Source: Candidatus Zambryskibacteria bacterium RIFCSPLOWO2_01_FULL_39_39
GTDB taxonomy: Bacteria > Patescibacteriota > Minisyncoccia > Phycocordibacterales > WO2-35-19
Direction: 5' to 3'
Assembly: GCA_001823925.1 (NCBI GenBank)
Contig: MHWB01000002.1
Location: forward strand, 1-60,869
DNA: 60,869 nt
The translations under genes were made by a program, and so were the position numbers. Shown piece after piece: positions 23,688-32,018 of this stretch. The stretch's first letter is position 1, and each line of letters starts with the position of its first letter. The notes under the pieces were generated by a model. It had not been told where the DNA came from, searched no databases, and saw nothing but the letters and a program-made list of their open reading frames with translations.

Positions 23688-24203
23688 GTGAAAAAGCTTA
23701 GAGAAATTACGAGGTTAAAAATAGCCATTGTTTGTTTACTTATTTTGGCTATTTCTATGGGAACTATTTCTCCCCTTAGGGTAGCAGTCTTTGATTCCCT
23801 CTCGGCCATTTATGCTAGCGTTTTAGTTACTCTGACCAATCAAAATAGAGTAAATAGTAATGTCCCGGAACTCAAAGTAAGTCCAATTTTAGAAAAAGCG
23901 GCCCAAATGAAAGCCGATGATATGGCGACTAGAAGCTATTTTGCACACAACACACCAGAAGGGCGGACACCTTGGTATTGGTTTGAAAAAGCAGGTTATA
24001 AATATGTATATGCAGGAGAAAATTTGGCTGTTAATTTTGAAGAAAGTGCTGATGTAGAAACTGCTTGGATGAAATCCAAAGGCCATTTTTTAAATATAAT
24101 GAATCCCAAATTTAAAGAAATTGGTATCGCCACCTCTACTGGTATCTATAAAGGTAAGCAAGCCATCTTTGTTGTTCAGATGTTTGGCGCTCCATCTAAG
24201 TAA
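23688..24203 (+). CDS. CAP/SCP-domain secreted protein
   Basis: About 171 residues from GTG 23688 (TTG 23685 is also possible). One membrane segment near the N-terminus is followed by a CAP domain: LTNQNRVNSNVPELKVSPILEKAAQMKADDM, YFAHNTPEG, YAGENLAVNF, AWMKSKGHFLNIMNPKFKEIGIA. The H and E positions typical of bacterial CAP proteins are present. Their role is not firmly known; they are extracellular and often calcium- or lipid-associated. It closes the surface locus, 19 bases after the large repeat protein. Confidence 0.85.
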   Translation: MKKLREITRLKIAIVCLLILAISMGTISPLRVAVFDSLSAIYASVLVTLTNQNRVNSNVPELKVSPILEKAAQMKADDMATRSYFAHNTPEGRTPWYWFEKAGYKYVYAGENLAVNFEESADVETAWMKSKGHFLNIMNPKFKEIGIATSTGIYKGKQAIFVVQMFGAPSK

Positions 24204-24319
24204 AACTAGATAATATAATTAAAAAAAAAGATATACTAAACGCTCGGCGTCTAGTAGTTTTTGTTTTTAGTTTTTTGTTGTATGCTAGTTAGGGTGTTTT
24301 TTGAAAGGAAGGTGAAGCG

Positions 24320-25009
24320 ATGAGACATATGGAAAGACATTCTGGTCTAGAAGACCATATGAATAATATATGGTTTCCAAGGATAAAAGAGGTAGGAGCT
24401 TTTTGGACGCATTCAGGAATTGCCAGTCATCCCCACATATGGACTACCCTAAAAAATCATTCCAATGAATATTTCAATGGTTATGTATTTGGACAAAATT
24501 CCCCCCTTCTAGATGAAGCATGTAAATCTCTGGCATCTTTTTTGGTCTTGAGATTTCCGGAGATTTTAGATGTGGACAGAATTATAGGTCCGGCTATGGG
24601 GGCGATTTGTATTGCGGATGGAGTTGCAAGGCATTTAAGCAATATTAGACAAAAACCATGTCTTTCTGGTTTTGTTGAAAAAGAAGAGAATAACGGTAAG
24701 AGGAGAATGGTTTTTAAGAGAATGAATATTTACCATGGAGAAACTGTGTTGATCGTAGACAATACCATCAATATGGGTAGTAGTGTTCATTTAACGGCTG
24801 AAGCTGTAAAAGAGGCTGGTGGAAGAGTTCTTCCTGTCTTTGGTGCGATTATGAACCGTTCTGCGGTGAGTATTAAGACAAGAATAGTTTCTCTAGCCCA
24901 TATACCAGCGACACAGTGGAAACCAAACAAATGTCCTCTCTGTGCAAAAAATTCTGAAGTAATCGAGCCTCAACTTCCAAGAAATTGGAAAAGGCTTCAG
25001 GGCCTCTGA
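24320..25009 (+). CDS. Type I phosphoribosyltransferase-like protein (OPRT-like)
   Basis: 229 residues. The PRPP-binding loop reads ETVLIVDNTINMGSSV, near the VLIVDDxxxTGxS pattern of type I phosphoribosyltransferases, and DRIIGPAMGAICIADGVARHL matches the preceding substrate strand. A CPLC pair lies near the C-terminus. It resembles orotate phosphoribosyltransferase most, but no other pyrimidine gene is near, so the base it uses is uncertain. A GAAAGGAAGGTGA ribosome site precedes the start and a terminator follows; it is a single-gene unit. Confidence 0.75.
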   Translation: MRHMERHSGLEDHMNNIWFPRIKEVGAFWTHSGIASHPHIWTTLKNHSNEYFNGYVFGQNSPLLDEACKSLASFLVLRFPEILDVDRIIGPAMGAICIADGVARHLSNIRQKPCLSGFVEKEENNGKRRMVFKRMNIYHGETVLIVDNTINMGSSVHLTAEAVKEAGGRVLPVFGAIMNRSAVSIKTRIVSLAHIPATQWKPNKCPLCAKNSEVIEPQLPRNWKRLQGL

Positions 25010-25032
25010 AACGAGGGATGAAGAATTTCAAG

Positions 25033-25070
25033 ACCACTCTGAGCAAAGTCGAAGGGTGGTTTTTTATTTT
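25033..25070 (+). terminator. Terminator with CTGAG...TCGAAGG loop
   Basis: ACCACTCT (25033-25040) pairs with AGGGTGGT (25053-25060) with one wobble, then a T-run. The loop gagcaaagtcga belongs to a small family also seen at 19673-19690 and 34855-34874. Confidence 0.85.
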
Positions 25071-25071
25071 A

Positions 25072-26034
25072 TTAACTCTGCCTGTGAAGTTCTAAATAAA
25101 TATCTTCCAACGCTTTGACGGCGTCGCCGGCGGCGATGTTGTTTTGATGATAGAGGGTATCAGTACAATCTCCGGCCGCCCAAATATCTTCTCTACTTGT
25201 TCTCTGGGTCTTGTGGTCTATTTTTATATGTTTAAATTCATCCATTTCTAGCAAATCCTCTACAAAACTCGTTGCTGGGGTATGACCAATCTCTATAAAA
25301 ATTCCACTAACGGGGATTTCAAGATTATCAACAAAAGGCGCGGTCCTTTGATAGACAATAGATTTTACAAAGTCGCCACCTTTGATTTCAACTGGTATGG
25401 CGTTGGTTAGCGCCTTCATTTTTGGATTGGCTAACACTTTTTCTACAGTGACCGGATCGGCACGAAATTCGCCACGGCTCAATAGAGTGACGCTTTTACA
25501 ATAAGCTAAGAGCTGAGCGGCTGATTCAAAACCGGCATTACCTCCACCTATCACTGCTACATCCTTACCTTCAAAAAATGGTCCATCGCATGAGGCGCAA
25601 TAAGTGATACCTTTGCCCTCAAATTCCAAAGCTCCCGGGATATTTAATTTTTTTCTAGAACTGCCGGTGGTTACCAAAATAGTTTTAGTATCGTAAGTAT
25701 TTTTGTTTGTAGTTATAGTGAATTTATTTTTTTGGCCGACGTTTTCAGTCGGCCCCCCGACCAAAAGCGTCGGGGCTACTCTTTCTACTCTCTCCCCCTC
25801 TTTTATATCTACAAAATCACTTGCATAAGATTTGACATGTTCCTTTAAGTTTTTGGCCAAATCAATACCAGAAATAGCAGGCGTACCTATCCAATTTTGA
25901 ATTTCGTTTGATTCTATAGATTGGCCACCAAAAGATTCGGCTATTAACAATGTCTTTATCTGCTTCCTCGCCGCATATACGCCAGCTGCTGCTCCAGCAG
26001 GACCACCACCTATGATTATGAGATCGTATTGCAT
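25072..26034 (-). CDS. trxB: Thioredoxin reductase
   Basis: 320 residues, normal length. The FAD-binding GGGPAGAAAGVYAAR at the start, the redox pair CASC (in ITYCASCDGPFF), the NADPH-binding GGGNAGFESA and the C-terminal AAGDCTD are all in place. It reduces thioredoxin-like proteins with NADPH. About 11 residues near position 90-100 (TLLVGGPTENV) are encoded by two back-to-back palindromes (25735-25775), an insertion absent from typical TrxB. Confidence 0.95.
   Translation of the reverse strand: MQYDLIIIGGGPAGAAAGVYAARKQIKTLLIAESFGGQSIESNEIQNWIGTPAISGIDLAKNLKEHVKSYASDFVDIKEGERVERVAPTLLVGGPTENVGQKNKFTITTNKNTYDTKTILVTTGSSRKKLNIPGALEFEGKGITYCASCDGPFFEGKDVAVIGGGNAGFESAAQLLAYCKSVTLLSRGEFRADPVTVEKVLANPKMKALTNAIPVEIKGGDFVKSIVYQRTAPFVDNLEIPVSGIFIEIGHTPATSFVEDLLEMDEFKHIKIDHKTQRTSREDIWAAGDCTDTLYHQNNIAAGDAVKALEDIYLELHRQS
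25735..25775. repeat. Two palindromes inside trxB
   Basis: GCCGAC-gttttca-GTCGGC (25735-25753) followed by CCCCGAC-caaaagc-GTCGGGG (25755-25775). They keep the reading frame. A related hairpin (CTCCGAC-aaaatc-GTCGGAG) lies at about 20726-20745. Confidence 0.7.
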
Positions 26035-26054
26035 ATTTTTATTGTATCATAAAA

Positions 26055-26117
26055 AGACCTCACCCCAAATACCTTACGGTATTTTGCCCCTCTCCTTGTG
26101 AAGGAGAGGGGAGAGGG
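26055..26117. repeat. Extragenic palindrome, CCTCACCCC family, copy 1
   Basis: GCCCCTCTCCTT-gtg-AAGGAGAGGGG (26087-26111), preceded by a small hairpin ATACC-ttac-GGTAT and by the lead CCTCACCCC. Five further members lie at 27073, 30159, 42331, 48670 and 49426. Confidence 0.75.
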
Positions 26118-26131
26118 AAAAAGAAAAAAAC

Positions 26132-26482
26132 ATGGAATTGATACATAACAATGAAATACTTAAGGAAAGAAGGAGAGAATTAAGACAAAACTCTACTAAA
26201 ACAGAAGAAATACTTTGGTGGTATCTACGTGATAAAAAGTTGGGAGTAAAATTTAAAAGACAACATAGTATTGGAGGCTATATATTAGATTTTTACTGTC
26301 CAGAGAAGAAACTGATCATCGAACTTGATGGGGAAATACATAATACAAAAGAAGCTAAGGAATATGATGCCGTTCGTGATAAATATTTTAAAGAACTTGG
26401 ATATAAAGTTTTGAGATTTAAAAATAGGGAATTAGAAAATGATACTGAGAAAGTTTTGGATAGAATAAAAAGTTATTTTTAA
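26132..26482 (+). CDS. DUF559 protein, Vsr-like PD-(D/E)XK nuclease fold
   Basis: 116 residues. The conserved core is LRQNSTKTEEILWWYLRDKKLGVKFKRQHSIGGYILDFYCPEKKLIIELDGEIH, where D (in LDFYC) and the ELDG pair are the nuclease-like acids; it ends GYKVLRFKNRELE. The family is related to very short patch repair endonucleases. It stands alone between two palindromic repeats, as DUF559 genes often do, and may belong to a mobile unit. Confidence 0.85.
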   Translation: MELIHNNEILKERRRELRQNSTKTEEILWWYLRDKKLGVKFKRQHSIGGYILDFYCPEKKLIIELDGEIHNTKEAKEYDAVRDKYFKELGYKVLRFKNRELENDTEKVLDRIKSYF

Positions 26483-26489
26483 AAACGAA

Positions 26490-26539
26490 AACCCGCCGCT
26501 TGCAAACGGAGAGTTTCCGGTAATGCAAGCGAGCGGGTT
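26490..26539 (-). terminator. Large terminator hairpin
   Basis: AACCCGC plus CGCTTGCA (26490-26504) pairs with TGCAAGCG and GCGGGTT (26524-26539), one base bulged. On the minus strand a T-rich run follows (TTTTCGTTTTT). It overlaps the stop of the 26538 gene. Confidence 0.75.
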
Positions 26540-27014
26540 AGATTTGCCAGTTGACCACTTCATTGGACACCGCCTGTTTGAGATCGGCTTGAAGTAGTAG
26601 TTCTGGGCGAGCATCAAGAATCGCAGCGAGACGGAAAACGTTGTCGAGATTCCATCCACCAAATCCGATGGCGTCCTTCATTCCGAGAAGTCTGCCTACA
26701 AACGAAGGATTCAATCCCAACTTCCGAGCAAGCTCGTTGATCGAGAATATCCTCTGGCGTGCCATCAAGATGTAGATGTTGGACTGGATTTGCTCGACAT
26801 TCATCTGTACCCAGATCCAAATTAGGCTGTTAGCTTTATAAAAATCGGGATGCATCTTGTAGTTGATTGCACCGAGCTTGCTGATCTCGACGACAACATC
26901 GTACATTTCAGTCCCTACGAAGTCTGCTCCCTGGTCAGCCATCCGTTGCTCTCCCTCACGGTCGAGCGAATACTGCCGGCGAATATTTTTGTCCGTGCCA
27001 TAGTATAACTGCAA
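26538..27014 (-). CDS. HTH-domain protein, high-GC single-gene unit
   Basis: 158 residues from a TTG start chosen because AGGAGG sits six bases upstream; no ATG in frame is so placed. The N-terminal part is unknown; the C-terminal part has a Cro/CI-like helix-turn-helix (FSINELARKLGLNPSFVGRLLGMKD...NVFRLAAILDA). It has its own promoter, strong ribosome site and terminator and is richer in GC than its surroundings. No phage or toxin partner is adjacent. Confidence 0.65.
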   Translation of the reverse strand: MQLYYGTDKNIRRQYSLDREGEQRMADQGADFVGTEMYDVVVEISKLGAINYKMHPDFYKANSLIWIWVQMNVEQIQSNIYILMARQRIFSINELARKLGLNPSFVGRLLGMKDAIGFGGWNLDNVFRLAAILDARPELLLQADLKQAVSNEVVNWQI

Positions 27015-27033
27015 GGTTCACCTCCTACTTACT

Positions 27034-27061
27034 ATTATATCACATCTATAATAAATTGCAA
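27034..27061 (-). promoter_or_regulatory. Promoter of the HTH gene
   Basis: Minus-strand TTGCAA (27061-27056), 16-base spacer, TATAAT (27039-27034). Confidence 0.65.
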
Positions 27062-27072
27062 ATTTTTAGTTT

Positions 27073-27130
27073 CCCCCCTCACCTTCGCAAGGGGAGGGGC
27101 AGGCTGCCGTAAGGCAGACGGGGTGAGGTC
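27073..27130. repeat. Extragenic palindrome, CCTCACCCC family, copy 2
   Basis: CCCCTC...GGGGAGGGG and CTGCC-gtaa-GGCAG are nested within an outer CCCCTCACC/GGGGTGAGG pairing. It ends two bases before the ftsZ stop. Confidence 0.7.
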
Positions 27131-27132
27131 TT

Positions 27133-28311
27133 TTACTTTAATTTTGAACGGCGGAGGAACGCTGGGACAGCGCCCCATTCGTCGTCATCATCTATAATAT
27201 TTTGTTTTTTTTCTTCTGATTCTTCTGCTACCACCTTGATTTCAGATGTATCTTTTTTTTCTGCCTTTTCGCTACGGAATACAGAATTAAATATTCTACC
27301 CTTACTTGCTTCCTCTCCTACACCTTTGTCTTCAAAGGTATTCTTTTTCATATAATTTTCGGGAAAACCGGAAGCGATGACGGTGATTTTTACCTCACCT
27401 TTCTTGAGTTTTTCGTCTCTGACTGTTCCAAATATAATTTTGGCATTTGGATCCACTGATTCGGTGATAAATTTGGCGGCATCATGTATTTCAAACATTG
27501 TAAGGTCGTCCCCTCCGGCAATGGAGAAGAGAACCCCTTTGGCACCGTTTATTGAAACTTCTAGAAGGGGAGAGTTGATTGCCATTTTAGCGGCTTCTTC
27601 GGCTCGTTTTTCTCCACTAGCTCTTCCGATACCCATCAAAGCTCCACCAGCACTCTCCATGATAGCTCTGACATCGGCAAAATCTATATTTATAATGCCC
27701 GGCATTGTGATGAGGTCTGATATACCTTCAACCGCTTGTTTTAAAATATCATCACACATCGCAAAAGCGCTTTTGGCTGACGTTTCTTTGTCAATGGTAG
27801 CGAGAAGTCTGTCATTTGGGATAACTATCAGGGCGTCTACTGATTGATGAAGTTCTTCTAAGCCGGCTTCGGCGAGACGCATCTTTTGTTGACCTTCAAA
27901 AGAAAAAGGTTTGGTGACTACGCCAACAGTTAAAGCTCCCAGTTCTCTGGCGGTGCGAGCAACCACAGGGCCTGCGCCAGTGCCTGTACCTCCTCCGGAT
28001 CCATAGGCGATAAACACCATATCGGCTCCTTTGATAGCTTCTTGTATTTCTTCTTTGGTTTCCTCCACTGCTCGTTTACCAAGCTCCGGATTCATACCTG
28101 TACCCAAACCTCTAGTTAGATTTTTACCTATGTGTATTTTCTTTTTTGCTTCCGAATGATGTAGATCTTGAGCGTCTGTGTTTACTGAGATAAATTCTAC
28201 CCCTTTTACTTTGGAGTTAATCATATGATTAATAGCGTTTTTGCCAGAACCACCAACACCGATAACCTTTATTCTGGCAAAGATTTCCACTTCTGATTTT
28301 ATTTGAGGCAT
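27133..28311 (-). CDS. ftsZ: Cell division GTPase FtsZ
   Basis: About 392 residues from MPQIKSEVEIF; the frame could start 12 codons earlier but homology begins here. The tubulin-type signature GSGGGTGTGAG, NTDAQDL and the T7-region NIDFADVRAIM are intact. It polymerises into the division ring. The C-terminal linker is acidic and lysine-rich and ends DEWGAVPAFLRR, the conserved tail that binds FtsA. It follows ftsA after 44 bases, the usual order. Confidence 0.98.
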   Translation of the reverse strand: MPQIKSEVEIFARIKVIGVGGSGKNAINHMINSKVKGVEFISVNTDAQDLHHSEAKKKIHIGKNLTRGLGTGMNPELGKRAVEETKEEIQEAIKGADMVFIAYGSGGGTGTGAGPVVARTARELGALTVGVVTKPFSFEGQQKMRLAEAGLEELHQSVDALIVIPNDRLLATIDKETSAKSAFAMCDDILKQAVEGISDLITMPGIINIDFADVRAIMESAGGALMGIGRASGEKRAEEAAKMAINSPLLEVSINGAKGVLFSIAGGDDLTMFEIHDAAKFITESVDPNAKIIFGTVRDEKLKKGEVKITVIASGFPENYMKKNTFEDKGVGEEASKGRIFNSVFRSEKAEKKDTSEIKVVAEESEEKKQNIIDDDDEWGAVPAFLRRSKLK

Positions 28312-28355
28312 ATGTAACAGGGTATCAAAAGAGGGGTAAAAACACAAACATTGAA

Positions 28356-29528
28356 TTATGGTAGGAATTGTTTCAGAGTTTTTAACACTTTTTTAAACAC
28401 GTTTTCACTGTGTTTTTTGAGGCCAAGCCTCTCTTCTTCATCTGGCAAGTTGCTTATAATACAAAGTCCATAAGCGACAGACCAAGAAGAATCTTTGATT
28501 TGAAATTTTCCATTGCTAATATTTAAAGAAGCAATGCGACTAGGTAGACGCAAGTAGCTTCTGGCTAAATCAGGAATGGTGCCAATAGAGGAAGATCCGC
28601 CAGTTATGATTATGCCTGCCGGTAAAACGCCGGATTTACCAATTTTTTTAAGATGTAATTCAATTAATTCAAAAATATCTCCCAATCTGGCAGAGACAAT
28701 GTCTTCAAGTTTTTTTCTTGAATAGCTGGTAGAAGTCACTCCGCCTAGTTTTATAGACTCTGCTTCCTCCAAGGATATTTTCAAACCCAAAGCAATGTCG
28801 TTAGTGATGTCGCTACCCCCGATCGGAAAGACCTCGAGAGATATTGGTATATTGTTTTCAAATACAACAATTGAAACTGTCTCGGCTCCCATATTGGCAA
28901 GTACACAGCCGGCAATTTTTTGGCTTTTTGATAAGGTGACAAAACTGGCGGCAATAGGAGAGGCGACCACATCAATGACTTCTACTCCAGTTGCTTCCAC
29001 AGCTTCTACCAAATCATCTAAATGTGATTCTATACAGCTGACAAAAAGAGCTTTAGTTTCAAGTTTTATTCCTTTTAAACCAATGACTCTGCCCAAAACA
29101 TTTTTACCATCTACTTTCCATGATGTTGGGATGGAGTATATAATCTTCCTGTTTTGCATAAGGGCGCTTTGTATAGACTCCTCGGCCGCCAAAACAGCCT
29201 GCTCTGTATCTGCGTCTGTGATCTCTTGGTCAGCTCTAGAGACAATACTAGACCCACCAGAATTAAGACCAGAGAGACCGACTCCGCCGATAGAAATAAA
29301 AGCTTTTTTGATTCTAATACCAGAAGACTTCTCTGCTTGTCTCAAGGCAGAGTCTACACTTTTGGTGACATCTCCGGTGTTGATTATATACCCGTGTCGC
29401 AAACCTTTTGATTCGCTACGGCCGGTGCCCAAGATTGTAGGCAAAGAATTTTCTTCACTTCTCTCGGCGACCACTACGCGTACTTCGTAAGTACCTACGT
29501 CTATACCGGCTGTAATACGTGAGCTCAT
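28356..29528 (-). CDS. ftsA: Cell division protein FtsA
   Basis: About 390 residues from MSSRITAGID, with GGAAAG just upstream; an ATG seven codons earlier is possible. The actin-like ATPase blocks are GIDVGTYEVRVVV, NMGAETVSIVVF, and ITGGSSSIGTIPDLA. FtsA tethers FtsZ to the membrane, and the C-terminal end (FKKVLKTLKQFL) looks like the amphipathic membrane helix. The start lies inside the 3' end of ybeY. Confidence 0.96.
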   Translation of the reverse strand: MSSRITAGIDVGTYEVRVVVAERSEENSLPTILGTGRSESKGLRHGYIINTGDVTKSVDSALRQAEKSSGIRIKKAFISIGGVGLSGLNSGGSSIVSRADQEITDADTEQAVLAAEESIQSALMQNRKIIYSIPTSWKVDGKNVLGRVIGLKGIKLETKALFVSCIESHLDDLVEAVEATGVEVIDVVASPIAASFVTLSKSQKIAGCVLANMGAETVSIVVFENNIPISLEVFPIGGSDITNDIALGLKISLEEAESIKLGGVTSTSYSRKKLEDIVSARLGDIFELIELHLKKIGKSGVLPAGIIITGGSSSIGTIPDLARSYLRLPSRIASLNISNGKFQIKDSSWSVAYGLCIISNLPDEEERLGLKKHSENVFKKVLKTLKQFLP

Positions 29529-29856
29529 ATCTTTCCATTTTATCACCATGTGACAGGCCTTTCAAATGAAGGCTTCCGTGGATAACTAAAAATAACAAAT
29601 AATTTTTATAAGTCATGTTAAATTTTGGCGCTTTTATTTTGGCAACTTCTGGACAAATAAAAATTTCTCCCACCTGCCCCGAGTTTTTTATTGAAGGGTT
29701 GGACAAATCGAAAGATAAAATATCTGTTGCTTCTTTTTTATTTCTATACCTGGTATTTAATAATTTAATTTCTTTTTTATCTATAAAACAAACAGAAAGC
29801 TCATATCGCTTTCCTAAAATATCATTCTTTATTTTTTCAATCTCCGATTTTTTCAA
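29455..29856 (-). CDS. ybeY: Endoribonuclease YbeY
   Basis: 133 residues. The zinc motif HGSLHLKGLSHG has the three histidines of the family, and RNKKEATDILSFD is the other conserved block. YbeY matures 16S rRNA and takes part in ribosome quality control. The start is TTG; an upstream in-frame stop leaves no other choice. The last 24 codons overlap the ftsA start in another frame and are arginine- and tyrosine-rich, so the C-terminus may be an extension created by the overlap. Confidence 0.88.
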   Translation of the reverse strand: MKKSEIEKIKNDILGKRYELSVCFIDKKEIKLLNTRYRNKKEATDILSFDLSNPSIKNSGQVGEIFICPEVAKIKAPKFNMTYKNYLLFLVIHGSLHLKGLSHGDKMERYELTYYSRYRRRYLRSTRSGRREK

Positions 29857-29881
29857 TCTTTTTTACCAGGCCATCTCTCAA

Positions 29882-30118
29882 TTAGTCCAACGTCCCTGGC
29901 ATTTTGCCCATTTTGATGAGATCCCTTATTCGAGCCCGTTCACCCAATTTTTTCAAAGTCTTTTTCTTTTTGACGTATTCAGAAAGCTTTCTCACACTGT
30001 ATCTTCTGCCCCGAAGGCGCGCCAAAATACCAGAACCCTGCACTCTTTTAGTAAATTTCCTTATTAAACCAAGATTGTTATCGTTATCGTTTTTGGTTAT
30101 TTCTACATTAATAGCCAT
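29882..30118 (-). CDS. rpsU: Ribosomal protein bS21
   Basis: About 78 residues from MAINVEITKNDND, the natural start inside a longer open frame. FKKRV-like IRKFTKRVQGSG and the basic middle (LRGRRYSVRKLSEYVKKKKTL) match bS21. It sits 25 bases before ybeY in a run with lepB, the HisRS-like gene, ftsA and ftsZ. Confidence 0.88.
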   Translation of the reverse strand: MAINVEITKNDNDNNLGLIRKFTKRVQGSGILARLRGRRYSVRKLSEYVKKKKTLKKLGERARIRDLIKMGKMPGTLD

Positions 30119-30158
30119 GCTAAATATCCTATCACACCCTCTTATTTTACGCAAAATG

Positions 30159-30243
30159 ACCCCACCCCATCCGTCTTACGACGTCTTTCCCCTCACCTTG
30201 CCAAGGTAAGGGGGGCATACCGAAAGGTATGCGGGGTGGGGTG
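30159..30243. repeat. Extragenic palindrome, CCTCACCCC family, copy 3
   Basis: GACCCCACCCC at the left pairs with GGGGTGGGGTG at the right. Between them are CCCCTCACCTTGCC/AAGGTAAGGGG and GCATACC-gaaa-GGTATGC. It is the longest member of the family and directly abuts the stop of the HisRS-like gene. Confidence 0.8.
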
Positions 30244-31368
30244 TTAAACCAGTTCTTTTACTTTTGTGGCGAGATTTGTGATGAGGCAGGTCTCTTGGGC
30301 GCGAGTGATAGTATTGCGAATAACGACGGAGTTTTCCAAGGCTTCTTTTTGGCCGATTAAAATAATATATGGCGCATCTGAAATCTCGGCTGTGCTCATC
30401 TGGCCACCTAATTTATCTTTGGCGATAGAGTGAATAACATTTGCTCCGGCCTTATAAAGCTCTTCCAGTATAAGAAAGCTTTTTAATTTAGCTTCTGGAC
30501 CAAACTGGATCAAATAAAATTGTGGCTTAACCACTTTAACCTTTATTTTTTTCAAATTCTTCTTGAGTTTTGCATAAATATTTAGGGTAGTTGCGGGCAG
30601 ATCTTTTTTACAGCCTATTTTTTTGGCCAATCTGTTAAAGCGGAAGCCATGAGCCAATTCTTCCCCATTACTTTTTATAGAAAATATGGTTTCGGATCCT
30701 ATATTTAAATCTCCAATTAAATTGTTATTTATTTGATAAGCAATATTCATTACTTCTAAAAATTCAATCACTTCTTTGAAATGCAACCGACTTGATTCGG
30801 ATAAAAAATCTATCGGTTTGGGACATTCTGCTTGAAAACTTTTACACTCCTCCCTTTTTTCATCAAAGATGGCAGATATATCTTTTTTGATAGCCTGTCT
30901 TAAATCAGCCGAAAATAAATTGAAATTTTTCCTCACAAAAATTGTAAGTTTCTTCTGAAATTCCCCCATTGATTCTTTGTCTCCGATAGAATTTATCTCT
31001 ACCTCCAGATTTTTATAGCCCAACCCATTTAGTATGGAAATACCCGTTTGAATAGAAAGACATTCACAAACGCTTTTGGAAGAACCTAGAGAAATAATAT
31101 TTGAGTCAAGTCTGGAAGATTTATGAGACCTCTCGCAATAAAACATGCTCGGCTGTGGTTTTGACATCATTTTTTCTTCAAAATACATACGCACTAAAGC
31201 CGCCTTTTCTGCCGGTTGTAGTGTTTGGTCAAGATCTTTGGTGTGTTCAAAATCTTGTTTTTCTACGGTTGGGGAAATAATAGGCTGAAAACCATAAAAC
31301 TTTGCAATTTTACCAGCACTGTTTATTTCTTTAAGATTCCGATTTGGAATTGGTTTGTGGTCAGTCAT
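30244..31368 (-). CDS. Degenerate histidyl-tRNA synthetase-like protein
   Basis: 374 residues. It resembles HisRS overall: an N-terminal FYGFQPIISPTVE block, a central class II-like core, and a C-terminal anticodon-binding fold (QFYLIQFGPEAKLKSFLILEELYKAGANV...GQKEALENSVVIRNT). The key catalytic pieces look lost: the motif 2 arginine region reads MFYCERSHKSSRLDS, and the histidine-A motif (RGLxYY) reads IGDLNIGSETIF. It is therefore unlikely to charge tRNA and could be a HisZ-like regulatory or other paralogue. A genuine HisRS would have to lie elsewhere. Confidence 0.75.
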   Translation of the reverse strand: MTDHKPIPNRNLKEINSAGKIAKFYGFQPIISPTVEKQDFEHTKDLDQTLQPAEKAALVRMYFEEKMMSKPQPSMFYCERSHKSSRLDSNIISLGSSKSVCECLSIQTGISILNGLGYKNLEVEINSIGDKESMGEFQKKLTIFVRKNFNLFSADLRQAIKKDISAIFDEKREECKSFQAECPKPIDFLSESSRLHFKEVIEFLEVMNIAYQINNNLIGDLNIGSETIFSIKSNGEELAHGFRFNRLAKKIGCKKDLPATTLNIYAKLKKNLKKIKVKVVKPQFYLIQFGPEAKLKSFLILEELYKAGANVIHSIAKDKLGGQMSTAEISDAPYIILIGQKEALENSVVIRNTITRAQETCLITNLATKVKELV

Positions 31369-31406
31369 GATTAAATTTTAAGATTTAAAGAAAAAAGATT
31401 GAAAGA

Positions 31407-31973
31407 TTAATACAAACCGGGCCAGACACTTATTTTACCCAGAGGAAGCAGTCGGACAATCGGCCTACCTATAATATATTTTTTAGGTAAAGTTCCCCAA
31501 ATTCTACTGTCAGAGCTACCGGCCCTGTTGTCTCCCATCACAAAATATTCGTCTTCTCCGAGTTTGGCAGAAAAATCTTCTTGTTTTGAATAAGTTACAT
31601 ATGGCTCATCTAACAGAAATGTCTCGTTTGAGGCGGATTCTTTTGATACATTTTCAATATAAACACGACCCTTTTTTATTTCAACAGTTTCTCCGGGGAA
31701 ACCAATAAGTCTTTTGATAAAGAATTTTGAAGGGTCTTTTGGATACCTTATAATTATAACCGAGCCCCTCTCTGGTTCTTCAAATCTTTTGCTTATTTGA
31801 TCTACAATTAAATAATCAGCATCTTTGAATGTCGGGTCCATGGAAGAACCAGAAACTACATAAGGTTGCGCAATAAAAATACGGAAAGGCACTACAATAA
31901 GTAGTGCGATAATCGCGTAACGGATGAATTCCCACAAGGACGACCCATTCTTTGGATTGTTGTTTTCTTCCAT
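31407..31973 (-). CDS. lepB: Signal peptidase I (Ser-Lys type)
   Basis: 188 residues. An N-terminal membrane segment precedes the nucleophile S44 (SGSSMDPT) and general base K87 (FIKRLIGFPGE), plus box E GDNRAGSSDSRIWG. It cleaves ordinary signal peptides at the outer membrane face. It is distinct from the Ser-His SipW enzyme at 18413, so the window encodes two signal peptidases with separate substrate sets. Confidence 0.97.
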   Translation of the reverse strand: MEENNNPKNGSSLWEFIRYAIIALLIVVPFRIFIAQPYVVSGSSMDPTFKDADYLIVDQISKRFEEPERGSVIIIRYPKDPSKFFIKRLIGFPGETVEIKKGRVYIENVSKESASNETFLLDEPYVTYSKQEDFSAKLGEDEYFVMGDNRAGSSDSRIWGTLPKKYIIGRPIVRLLPLGKISVWPGLY

Positions 31974-32018
31974 GATTTAAGGCATTATATTACATATTAA
32001 GATTAATTCAAAATTTTC

